5,440 bases of DNA from assembly GCA_947447845.1 (NCBI GenBank), contig CANFNO010000238.1:1-5440 (forward strand), given 5' to 3'. The notes below the pieces were generated by a model, which made no database searches, was not told the DNA's origin, and saw only the letters and a program-made list of their open reading frames with translations. The translations under genes and the position numbers were made by a program. Source of the stretch: Burkholderiales bacterium. GTDB lineage: Bacteria; Pseudomonadota; Gammaproteobacteria; Burkholderiales; Burkholderiaceae. Within the stretch, counting starts at the first letter, position 1, and the number at the start of each line of letters is the position of its first letter. Below, piece after piece: positions 1 through 5,440 of the stretch.

Positions 1-177
1 AATGCCCATTACAGTGAAATCGACCGTCAGCACATCCCCCTGCTTGCCCGAGGGATAGTCGCCCGGTGCGCGATAAACGGCCCCCACATGGCTGTCCGGA
101 AAGGTCTCGGCATAGAACCGGGCGGCCTCCAAAGCGGTGCCGTCGTACCAAAGACAAATCGTGTTTTTGCTGACCAT
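1..177 (-). CDS. VOC/PhnB-like glyoxalase-fold protein (3-demethylubiquinone-9 3-methyltransferase-like domain), N-terminal part
   Basis: The first 59 codons of a gene that runs off the left edge of the window. It starts MVSKNTICLWYDGTALEAAR and continues with FYAETFPDSHVGAVYRAPGD, then a GDVLTVDF stretch. The pattern CLWYDG, EAARFY, FPDS and later LTVDF matches the opening beta-alpha-beta unit of the PhnB-like branch of the vicinal-oxygen-chelate fold, often annotated as 3-demethylubiquinone-9 3-methyltransferase. That name is historical: most members have no proven methyltransferase activity, and the substrate cannot be told from this fragment. The ATG at 177-175 is preceded by AAAAGGA at 190-184, a good Shine-Dalgarno sequence 6 bases from the start, which supports this start. 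It lies 127 bases downstream of the FFLEELY gene on the same strand, so it may be a separate transcription unit. A functional link to the transporter is not shown. The family call is fairly firm; the role is unknown. Confidence 0.85.
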   Translation of the reverse strand, partial: MVSKNTICLWYDGTALEAARFYAETFPDSHVGAVYRAPGDYPSGKQGDVLTVDFTVMGI

Positions 178-183
178 CGTGGT

Positions 184-190
184 TCCTTTT
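184..190 (-). promoter_or_regulatory. Shine-Dalgarno site of the VOC-family gene
   Basis: On the minus strand these bases read AAAAGGA and end 6 bases before the ATG at 177. This is the clearest ribosome binding site in the window and fixes the start of the VOC-family gene. Confidence 0.7.
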
Positions 191-248
191 AAGGGGACAG
201 AAGCGTTCGCCCGTCCGACTCAGGTGTACGAAAACTGTGGGCAAACTT

Positions 249-264
249 TACCGCTCTGGCGGTA
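249..264. repeat. Short perfect inverted repeat in the gap before the VOC-family gene
   Basis: TACCGC (249-254) and GCGGTA (259-264) are exact reverse complements around a 4-base spacer, TCTG. The repeat lies in the 127-base gap between the FFLEELY gene and the VOC-family gene, about 70 bases before the latter's start. No T-run follows on either strand, so it is unlikely to be an intrinsic terminator. It could be an mRNA hairpin or a small operator, but a 6-bp repeat may also be chance. I found no convincing sigma-70 -35/-10 pair around it; TAAAGT just downstream on the minus strand resembles a -10 box but lacks a good -35 partner. Confidence 0.3.
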
Positions 265-289
265 TCCCCTACCTCGATATGGTTTGGGC

Positions 290-321
290 AAAACCCCGGC
301 AGACTCAGCCAATGAGCCGGG
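290..321 (-). terminator. Possible weak terminator at the end of the FFLEELY gene
   Basis: On the minus strand CCCGGC (321-316) can pair with GCCGGG (300-295) across a 15-base loop that contains the TGA stop codon of the FFLEELY gene (307-305). The sequence GTTTTG follows. The stem is GC-rich, but the loop is long, the T-run is only four bases, and the structure overlaps the stop codon. It is a candidate end for the transporter transcript, with modest support. Confidence 0.3.
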
Positions 322-1042
322 ACAAGGCAGCAGCTTCTTTGTCGGCCGGGTTTTCAAACATGCCTTGAAGCCAAGCCGATTCCCGGCTTTCCACCGTCGA
401 CAAAAACTCGTCCACTTTGCCCTTGCTGCGCGACAGGGCGGCGAAGATCGAAAACCCGCGCTCCAGAAAACGTTGCAGCGAGCCCATGCCCGCGCTGGCT
501 GCCGGGCGCCGCATCAGCTTGAGCAACAAGGCCAGGCCTGGCTTGTGGGTCAAGACCGCCAATTCGCGCCCGAGCGACAAGACGTCTGCCAGTTGCTGCT
601 GACGCTCGGCACGTTTGCCGACGACGTGCCAGGCGGCCACGTAACTCACGGCGTCAAGCCCTGCCGGTGTTACCGCGAGCTGCACGCAATGCGTGGCCAT
701 CAAATGGTCCAACTCCTCGGTCAGCGCATGCAACTGCGAAAGGGCCACAGCCGTTTCGACCACCGAGGCCGGGAACACCGTGGCCAGGGTTCCGGCAATG
801 CGGGCAAACTGCGCGTCCCGCTCCGAAAAGTCGGCATCGCTATACAGCTCTTCCAGGAAAAAACGGGAGGCCGGACCAAAGTCTTTCGAGGCCATCAGGT
901 CGGCATAACCCTGGCGAAAGCGCGCTGCCTGCACGCGCTTGATGGAAGCCACTGCCGCACCCAGCGCTGGCTGGGCTGCAGCCCGGGCCCGCAGCGTGGC
1001 TACGGTCTGCATTGACTGGCGAATTGTGCTGGCGGCGTCCAT
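305..1042 (-). CDS. Conserved protein of unknown function with FFLEELY motif
   Basis: A 245-residue soluble-looking protein with no signal peptide or membrane segment. It carries the sequence RFFLEELYSDADFSERD at about residues 60-76. This resembles a proteobacterial family named only for its FFLEELY motif, whose function is unknown to me. The rest looks mainly alpha-helical, rich in Ala, Leu, Arg and Glu. The predicted helices include an N-terminal one with MQTVATLRARAAAQ and a C-terminal one with KGKVDEFLSTVESRESAWLQ; no catalytic motif or metal site stands out. The ATG at 1042-1040 is 11 bases after the stop of the second permease gene. AGG about 5 bases upstream is only a weak ribosome site, so translation may be coupled to the permease gene. 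Its position makes it the probable last gene of the transporter operon, but this does not prove a role in transport. The gene is confident; the function is open. Confidence 0.85.
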   Translation of the reverse strand: MDAASTIRQSMQTVATLRARAAAQPALGAAVASIKRVQAARFRQGYADLMASKDFGPASRFFLEELYSDADFSERDAQFARIAGTLATVFPASVVETAVALSQLHALTEELDHLMATHCVQLAVTPAGLDAVSYVAAWHVVGKRAERQQQLADVLSLGRELAVLTHKPGLALLLKLMRRPAASAGMGSLQRFLERGFSIFAALSRSKGKVDEFLSTVESRESAWLQGMFENPADKEAAALSRLIG

Positions 1043-1053
1043 TGAGGCCTAGT

Positions 1054-1977
1054 CTAACGCTCCCCCTTGCGATACGGTTTCATCAGCGCTTGCGGGTAAC
1101 TGGCTTTGCGCGCCACCAGCACCAGGGCGACGATGGACAGCACATAGGGCAGCATCAAATACAGCTGATAGGGCAGCACCGAGCCGCCGCTTTGTTGCAG
1201 GCGCAGTTGCAGCGCATCGAAAAACGCAAACAGCAGCGCGCCCAGCAGCGCCTTGCCCGGGCGCCACGAAGCAAACACCACCAGCGCCACACAAATCCAG
1301 CCGCGCCCGTTGACCATGTTGAAGAAAAAGGCGTTGAAGGCCGACAAGGTCAGGAAGCTGCCAGCAATACCCATCAGGGCTGAACCCGCCACGATCGAGC
1401 CGGTGCGCACCGCCGCCACCGAGACGCCTTGCCCCTCAGCGGCCTGCGGGTTCTCGCCCACCATGCGCACTGCTAGGCCCAACGGCGTGCGGTACAGCAC
1501 GTAGCCGACCACCGGCACGGCCAGCAAGGCGAACAAGGTGAGCGCCGTCTGCTGAGAAAGAACCGGCAAGCCCAGCCAGTGCATTTCGGCAAACGGCGTG
1601 ATGGTGGGCGGGGTGTTGACCTTGGGGAAGCTGACGCGGTAGCCGTAAGAACTCAGGGCCGTGGCCAGCAAGGTTATGCCCAGACCGGAAACGTGTTGCG
1701 ACAGCGCCATGCCCACGGTCAGAAACGCATGCAGCAAGCCCAGTAGCGCGCCGGTCAGCGCGGCCGCCAGCACGCCAATCCACAAGGGTGCTCCGGCATA
1801 CACGGTGAGCCAGCCGGTAAAGGCACCGGCCACCATGATCCCTTCGATGCCCAGATTGAGCACACCTGCGCGCTCGCACAGCAGCACGCCCAGCGTGCCC
1901 AAAATGAGCGGCGTGGCAATGCGCAGCACGGCGACCCAGAACGCGGGGTTGGCCAGAATGTCGAAAAAGTCGGTCAT
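1054..1977 (-). CDS. ABC transporter permease, BMP/nucleoside-type importer, second permease (NupQ-like)
   Basis: A 307-residue inner-membrane protein of the BPD_transp_2 family (the branched-chain amino acid, ribose and nucleoside permease group), which forms half of the channel. Visible family marks are ERAGVLNLGIEGIM at residues 35-48, the cytoplasmic coupling-loop region around YRTPLGLAVRMVGENPQAA (162-180), and GRGWICVALVVFASWRPGKA (224-243). The rest is mostly hydrophobic segments, about eight to ten by eye, ending in a basic tail, KPYRKGER. The length is usual for the YufQ/NupQ-like permease of nucleoside importers. The ATG at 1977 lies 10 bases after the stop of the first permease gene; the upstream GGAAATGAG offers at most a weak ribosome site, which suggests translational coupling. 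It should pair with the 353-residue permease and the fused ATPase. Family assignment is strong; the exact ligand (purine nucleoside or another BMP-class ligand) is inferred only. Confidence 0.93.
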   Translation of the reverse strand: MTDFFDILANPAFWVAVLRIATPLILGTLGVLLCERAGVLNLGIEGIMVAGAFTGWLTVYAGAPLWIGVLAAALTGALLGLLHAFLTVGMALSQHVSGLGITLLATALSSYGYRVSFPKVNTPPTITPFAEMHWLGLPVLSQQTALTLFALLAVPVVGYVLYRTPLGLAVRMVGENPQAAEGQGVSVAAVRTGSIVAGSALMGIAGSFLTLSAFNAFFFNMVNGRGWICVALVVFASWRPGKALLGALLFAFFDALQLRLQQSGGSVLPYQLYLMLPYVLSIVALVLVARKASYPQALMKPYRKGER

Positions 1978-1987
1978 GGTGCGGCGC

Positions 1988-3049
1988 TCATTTCCAGCGG
2001 ATACGGTATTGCGTCAGGCTGGAGGCCAGCAGCACCGAGATCAGCGAGGCAGCCACGATTACATCGGCGATATAGCTGGGTACGCCGAGCGCGCGGCTCA
2101 TGCTGTCAGCACCCACCAGCACACCGGCTACAAACACACTGGCCAGCGTGACCGCCAGCGGATGCAGAGCCGCCAGCATGGCAATCACAATGCCGCTGTA
2201 GCCGTAACCCGGCGACATGTCGAGCGTCAGATAACTGGTGCGCCCCGCCACCTCAATAGCCCCGGCCAGCCCGGCCAGGCCACCCGACAACAGCGCCACC
2301 AGCACCACCGTGCGCGTGACAGGCACACCGGCAAAGGCAGCCGCCTTGGCATTAGCACCCACAGCACGAATATCAAAGCCCAGCACGGTGTACTTCAGCA
2401 GCGCCCACAGGGACACCGCCAGGCTCACCGCCCACAGCAGGCCGGTATGCACCCGCGTCTGCGCCACCAGTTTGGACAACTCCAGATCCGGCAGCAGCGC
2501 CACGCTTTGCGGCCAGCCCATGGCGGTGGGGTCCTTCATGGGGCCATCCAGCATCAGCGACACCAGCAGCAGCACAATGAAATTCATCAAGAGCGTGGTC
2601 ACCACCTCGTCTACACCCAGGCGCGCTTTGAGCAACGCCGGGCCCAGCAGCAACAGGGCTCCTGCCAGCGCGGCGGCCAACATCATCAGCACAAACAGCA
2701 CCGGCGCAGGCAGGTCGAAACCGGTGCCGCCGTGCAGACCTCCGACGGCCACGGCAGCCAGTGCGCCGACATACAGCTGCCCTTCGGCCCCGATGTTGAA
2801 CAGGCGCGCCTTGAAGGCCACGGTGGCGGCCAGTCCGGTCAGCATCAGGGGGATGGCGCGGGTAAAGGTTTCGCTCAAGGCAAACACCGAACCAAAGCCA
2901 CCTTGCAGCAGCAAGGCATAGGTCTGCCCCACCGGTGCACCCGCCCACAGCACCAGCAAAGAACTCACCAGCAGCGTGAACAGCACGGCACCCACAGGCG
3001 CCAGCACCAGCGCTGCGCGCGAGGTTTGCAATCGTTTTTCAAGCCTCAT
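1988..3049 (-). CDS. ABC transporter permease, BMP/nucleoside-type importer, first permease (NupP-like)
   Basis: A 353-residue inner-membrane permease of the BPD_transp_2 family. After a short basic N-terminus (MRLEKRLQTSR) comes a hydrophobic helix (about 13-37). The family motif FKARLFNIGAEGQLYVGA follows at 79-96, then GVDEVVTTLLMNFI (145-158) and an extracytoplasmic GPMKDP segment (169-174). The coupling-loop region LGFDIRAVGANAKAAAFAG is at 223-241, and GYGYSGIVIAMLAAL at 281-295. These match the longer permease of YufP/NupP-type nucleoside importers. I chose the ATG at 3049-3047 rather than an in-frame ATG at 3118. It overlaps the ATPase stop codon as ATGA, has GAGG 7 bases upstream, and removes 23 Arg/His-rich residues that do not look like this family. 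The overlap implies translational coupling to the ATPase gene. Confidence 0.93.
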   Translation of the reverse strand: MRLEKRLQTSRAALVLAPVGAVLFTLLVSSLLVLWAGAPVGQTYALLLQGGFGSVFALSETFTRAIPLMLTGLAATVAFKARLFNIGAEGQLYVGALAAVAVGGLHGGTGFDLPAPVLFVLMMLAAALAGALLLLGPALLKARLGVDEVVTTLLMNFIVLLLVSLMLDGPMKDPTAMGWPQSVALLPDLELSKLVAQTRVHTGLLWAVSLAVSLWALLKYTVLGFDIRAVGANAKAAAFAGVPVTRTVVLVALLSGGLAGLAGAIEVAGRTSYLTLDMSPGYGYSGIVIAMLAALHPLAVTLASVFVAGVLVGADSMSRALGVPSYIADVIVAASLISVLLASSLTQYRIRWK

Positions 3050-4611
3050 GCGTGGGCCTCGCTGTGTTCGGTGACGTGGGCGCCTGCCATGGCCAGGCCG
3101 ATGGATTCGCGCGTCCATTCCAGCGCGGGCAGCGCCGCACTGAGTTGCCCGCCATGCATCACGGCCACGCGGTCGCCCAGGGTCAGCACCTCGTCCAGAT
3201 CGTCGGAGATCAGCAGTACCGCGGCACCGGCATCGCGCGCGGCAATCAATTGTTGTTGCACATAGTCCACCGCGCCGATGTCCAGTCCCCAGGTGGGCTG
3301 GTGCGCAATGATGAGCTTAGGCGTGGCCGCAGCGCCCAGGCTGTCAGCTTGCGGGTGCAGCAGCGCGCGGCCCAGAATGAGCTTTTGCATATTGCCGCCC
3401 GACAAAGCGCGTGCGCTGGACATGGGGCCGCCGCCGCGCACATCAAAGCGCGCGATCACCTGGGCGGCGTAGGCCTGCGCGGCACGACGGCGCACCCACA
3501 AAAATTTGGAGAACACACTGCTGCGCAAACGCTCGGAAACTGCGTTCTCCCAAACCGGCAAATCACCCACCACACCGACGGAGTGGCGGTCTTCCGGAAT
3601 GCGGGCCACGCCTTGCGCCACCAGCTGCGCGGGTTGCGTGGGATAGGTTTGGCCGGATAACTCGACGCGGCCTTGCGTGGTGCGGCGCGTGCCACACAAC
3701 ACCTCGGCCAAGGCCACCTGCCCGTTGCCCGAGACACCGGCAATGGCGACGATCTCACCCCGTTGCAGACTGAGCGACACATGCTCCAGCCGCTCACGGG
3801 CCGGGGCGGTGCTGACGTTGTGCAGCACGCAAACCGCTGCGCCCACGTTGTGTGCAGGGCGGCGTTGCGGCGCGCTCACCGCGTGGCCCACCATCCATTG
3901 CGCCAACTGCGCTTGCGTGGTGCCCTTGGCATCAGCCTGTGCGACTAACTTGCCGCCGCGCAACACCGCCACGCGGTGCGACACACGCAGCACTTCGGCC
4001 AGCTTGTGGCTGATGAAAATAATCGACAAACCTTGCGCCACCATCTGCGCCAGCACGGCAAATAGCGCTTCGCTCTCTTGCGGCGTCAGCACGGCGGTAG
4101 GCTCGTCCAGAATCAGGATGCGCGCACCGCGGTACAGCGCTTTGAGAATCTCCACACGCTGTCGCTCGCCTACCGAAAGCTTGCCCACCAGCGCCTTCGG
4201 GTCGACGGCCAGGCCAAAGCGCTGCGCCACCGCCAGCAGTTTGTCGCGTGCGGCGGTCTTGCGCGTGTGGGCCTGCCATAGGGGTTCGGAGCCCATCATC
4301 ACGTTGTCCAGCACGCTGAGGTTGTCGGCCAGCGTGAAGTGCTGGTGCACCATGCCAATGCCTGCAGCCAGCGCCGCCTTGGGGTCGCCCGCAGCCAGAG
4401 GCTGGCCGAACACGCGGATGTCACCCGAGTCAGCCGTGTAGTGCCCAAACAGAATCGACACCAACGTCGATTTGCCCGCGCCGTTTTCACCCAGCAGCGC
4501 CAGCACTTCACCAGCGCCGAGTTCCAGCGAGATGTCGTCATTGGCCACCAGCGTGCCAAAGCGCTTGCTGATGTGGGAGAGGCGCAGAACCGGTTCAGTC
4601 ATGGAAGGCAT
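3046..4611 (-). CDS. ABC transporter ATP-binding protein, fused double-domain, BMP/nucleoside-type importer (NupO-like)
   Basis: A 521-residue cytoplasmic ATPase with two nucleotide-binding domains in one chain, as in RbsA/YufO-like importers. The first domain is canonical: Walker A GENGAGKST (41-49), Q-loop Q90 in GMVHQHF, signature LSVGERQ (145-151), Walker B ILILDEP (165-171) and switch His in SHK (201-203). In the second domain the P-loop is AGVSGNGQ (291-298) without the usual Lys. It is followed by RIPEDRH (337-343), signature LSGGNMQK (403-410) and IIAHQPTWGLD (434-444). The lysine-less second P-loop is normal for this family and implies one main hydrolytic site. A roughly 10-residue stretch, HPQADSLGAAAT (419-430), looks like an insertion before the second Walker B. 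The start is bounded: a TGA stop lies in frame directly before the ATG at 4611. A second ATG (residue 4, at 4602) is also possible, and neither has a visible Shine-Dalgarno sequence. The gene overlaps the first permease by 4 bases. Confidence 0.95.
   Translation of the reverse strand: MPSMTEPVLRLSHISKRFGTLVANDDISLELGAGEVLALLGENGAGKSTLVSILFGHYTADSGDIRVFGQPLAAGDPKAALAAGIGMVHQHFTLADNLSVLDNVMMGSEPLWQAHTRKTAARDKLLAVAQRFGLAVDPKALVGKLSVGERQRVEILKALYRGARILILDEPTAVLTPQESEALFAVLAQMVAQGLSIIFISHKLAEVLRVSHRVAVLRGGKLVAQADAKGTTQAQLAQWMVGHAVSAPQRRPAHNVGAAVCVLHNVSTAPARERLEHVSLSLQRGEIVAIAGVSGNGQVALAEVLCGTRRTTQGRVELSGQTYPTQPAQLVAQGVARIPEDRHSVGVVGDLPVWENAVSERLRSSVFSKFLWVRRRAAQAYAAQVIARFDVRGGGPMSSARALSGGNMQKLILGRALLHPQADSLGAAATPKLIIAHQPTWGLDIGAVDYVQQQLIAARDAGAAVLLISDDLDEVLTLGDRVAVMHGGQLSAALPALEWTRESIGLAMAGAHVTEHSEAHA
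3057..3060 (-). promoter_or_regulatory. Shine-Dalgarno site deciding the start of the first permease gene
   Basis: GAGG on the minus strand, inside the last codons of the ATPase gene and 7 bases before the ATG at 3049. Together with the 4-base ATGA overlap it favours this start over the in-frame ATG at 3118. Confidence 0.55.
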
Positions 4612-4613
4612 TC

Positions 4614-4645
4614 AAAAAAGGGCACCCGGGTTGGGGTGCCCTTTT
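4614..4645 (-). terminator. Intrinsic terminator between binding-protein and ATPase genes
   Basis: On the minus strand AAAAGGGCACCC (4645-4634) pairs perfectly with GGGTGCCCTTTT (4627-4616) around a 6-base loop (4633-4628). The transcript strand has a run of six T (4619-4614). This is a textbook rho-independent terminator 29 bases after the binding-protein stop codon. Four T also follow the hairpin on the plus strand, so it could work weakly in both directions. Its T-run ends 2 bases before the ATPase ATG. Partial termination here would give more binding-protein mRNA than transporter mRNA, a common arrangement in ABC importer operons. The structure is certain; its efficiency is not known. Confidence 0.9.
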
Positions 4646-4674
4646 GGGGATCAAAGCAAGAAAACCTGCCGTCT

Positions 4675-5440
4675 CTATTTGGCTGTCGACTTGGGCTGGC
4701 CGTCGTCCACCGTCACGGTGAAGCTGCCGTCCACAATGGCTTTTTCCTTGGCCTTGACCTTGGCGATCACATCCGCAGCCACCTTCTTCTCGAAGGTGCC
4801 CAGCGGTGCCAGCGACGAGCCTTTGTGTTTCATCATGGCGTAGGGACCGTAGTCTTCGGCGGCAAACTTGCCGTCCTTGGCCATCTTGATGGCACGGTCA
4901 GCGGCGGGCTCAAAGTGCCACAGTGCCGAGGCCACCACGGTGTCGGGATATTGGCTCTGGGTGTTGATCACATTGCCAATCGCCAGCTTGCCTTTTTCCT
5001 TGGCCGCATCCGACACGCCAAAGCGCTCGGCATACAACACGTCGGCACCTTTGTCGATCATGGCAAATGCAGCTTCCTTGGCCTTCGGGGGATCAAACCA
5101 GCTGTTGATGAAACTCACGCTGAATTCCACCTTGGGATTGATTTCCTTGGCGCCCGCCATAAAGGCATTCATCAGGCGGTTCACTTCCGGAATCGGGAAG
5201 CCGCCGACCAGACCAATCTTGTTGCTCTTGGTCAGGCTACCGGCCACCATGCCGCTCAGGTAGGCGGGCTCCTGAATGTAGTTGTCGAACACGCTGAAGT
5301 TGGGAGCCTGCGGCTTGCCCGAAGAACCCATCAGGAAGGAAACCTTGGGGAAGTCCTTGGCCACCTTGCGTGCGGCGGCTTCCACGGCAAAGGCTTCGCC
5401 AAAAATCAGCTGGCTGCCGCCGGTGGCGTATTCGCGCATC
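4675..5440 (-). CDS. BMP family (PnrA-like) periplasmic substrate-binding protein, C-terminal part
   Basis: The last 254 or so residues of a BMP/PnrA-like (Med/basic membrane protein class) ligand-binding protein; the N-terminus and expected signal peptide lie beyond the right edge. The ATG at 5439 is an internal Met, since the family motif is already under way. Family marks, numbered from that Met, are IFGEAFAVEAAARKVAKDFP (12-31), NYIQEPAYLSGMVAGSLT (53-70) and KIGLVGGFPIPEVNRLMNAF (74-93). INSWFDPPKAKEAAFAMIDK (111-130) and GADVLYAERFGVSDAAKEKG (131-150) follow. These cover the rest of the two-lobed fold, with the conserved SWFDP segment near the ligand site. Relatives bind purine nucleosides or similar small molecules in the periplasm and hand them to the cognate permeases, here encoded just downstream. 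Ligand identity cannot be read from the fragment. The gene ends TAK-stop at 4675 and is followed by a strong terminator. Confidence 0.94.
   Translation of the reverse strand, partial: MREYATGGSQLIFGEAFAVEAAARKVAKDFPKVSFLMGSSGKPQAPNFSVFDNYIQEPAYLSGMVAGSLTKSNKIGLVGGFPIPEVNRLMNAFMAGAKEINPKVEFSVSFINSWFDPPKAKEAAFAMIDKGADVLYAERFGVSDAAKEKGKLAIGNVINTQSQYPDTVVASALWHFEPAADRAIKMAKDGKFAAEDYGPYAMMKHKGSSLAPLGTFEKKVAADVIAKVKAKEKAIVDGSFTVTVDDGQPKSTAK

Noticed and set aside
137..1015. Plus-strand open frame of about 292 codons opposite the FFLEELY gene
   Set aside because: It overlaps the FFLEELY gene and the start of the VOC-family gene in antisense. Its composition is Arg/Gln/His-rich, with no domain. The minus-strand genes have family motifs and operon spacing.
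3050..3118. In-frame upstream start giving the first permease 23 extra residues
   Set aside because: The extra residues are Arg/His-rich, unlike a permease N-terminus, and lie wholly inside the ATPase gene. The ATGA overlap with a GAGG site supports the start at 3049.
1661..3265. Long open frame on the plus strand (about 534 codons) opposite the permease genes
   Set aside because: It is the antisense shadow of two well-supported permeases in GC-rich DNA. Its translation is rich in Gln, His and Arg with no recognisable domain, and it spans the junction of three real genes.
3721..3750. Lysine missing from the second P-loop of the ATPase, possibly a loss of function
   Set aside because: The GVSGNGQ form of the second P-loop is the normal state in double-domain importers of the sugar and nucleoside class, so it is not a defect.
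5437..5439. ATG at the right edge as the start of the binding-protein gene
   Set aside because: The sequence right after it is already mid-domain for a BMP-family protein, and a periplasmic protein needs a signal peptide. The gene is cut by the window edge.

Overview
The window is high-GC DNA in which every supported gene lies on the minus strand. Gene order and protein style suggest a betaproteobacterium of the order Burkholderiales, perhaps Comamonadaceae. This is an inference from family resemblance; no rRNA or other phylogenetic marker is present.

Read in the direction of transcription (right to left), the window opens with the C-terminal part of a BMP/PnrA-type periplasmic binding protein (5440-4675). 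A short intergenic region follows that carries a strong intrinsic terminator (4645-4614). Next come a double-domain ATP-binding subunit (4611-3046) and two different inner-membrane permeases (3049-1988 and 1977-1054). A small conserved protein of unknown function with an FFLEELY motif follows (1042-305). After a 127-base gap the window ends in the N-terminal part of a glyoxalase-fold (VOC/PhnB-like) protein (177-1).

The four transporter genes form a complete BMP-family ABC importer of the type that takes up nucleosides or related purine compounds. The binding protein captures the ligand in the periplasm, the two permeases form the channel, and the fused ATPase drives transport. The ATPase and first permease genes overlap by 4 bases (ATGA). 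The next two gaps are 10 and 11 bases, so ATPase, permeases and FFLEELY gene look co-transcribed. The terminator after the binding-protein gene probably makes that protein more abundant than the membrane components, as is common in binding-protein-dependent importers.

Most of the window is an ordinary nutrient-uptake operon. I found no mobile element, CRISPR array, tRNA, rRNA or clear novel system. The points most worth a second look are the terminator abutting the ATPase start codon, which has no visible Shine-Dalgarno sequence, and the uncharacterised FFLEELY gene attached to the transporter operon.
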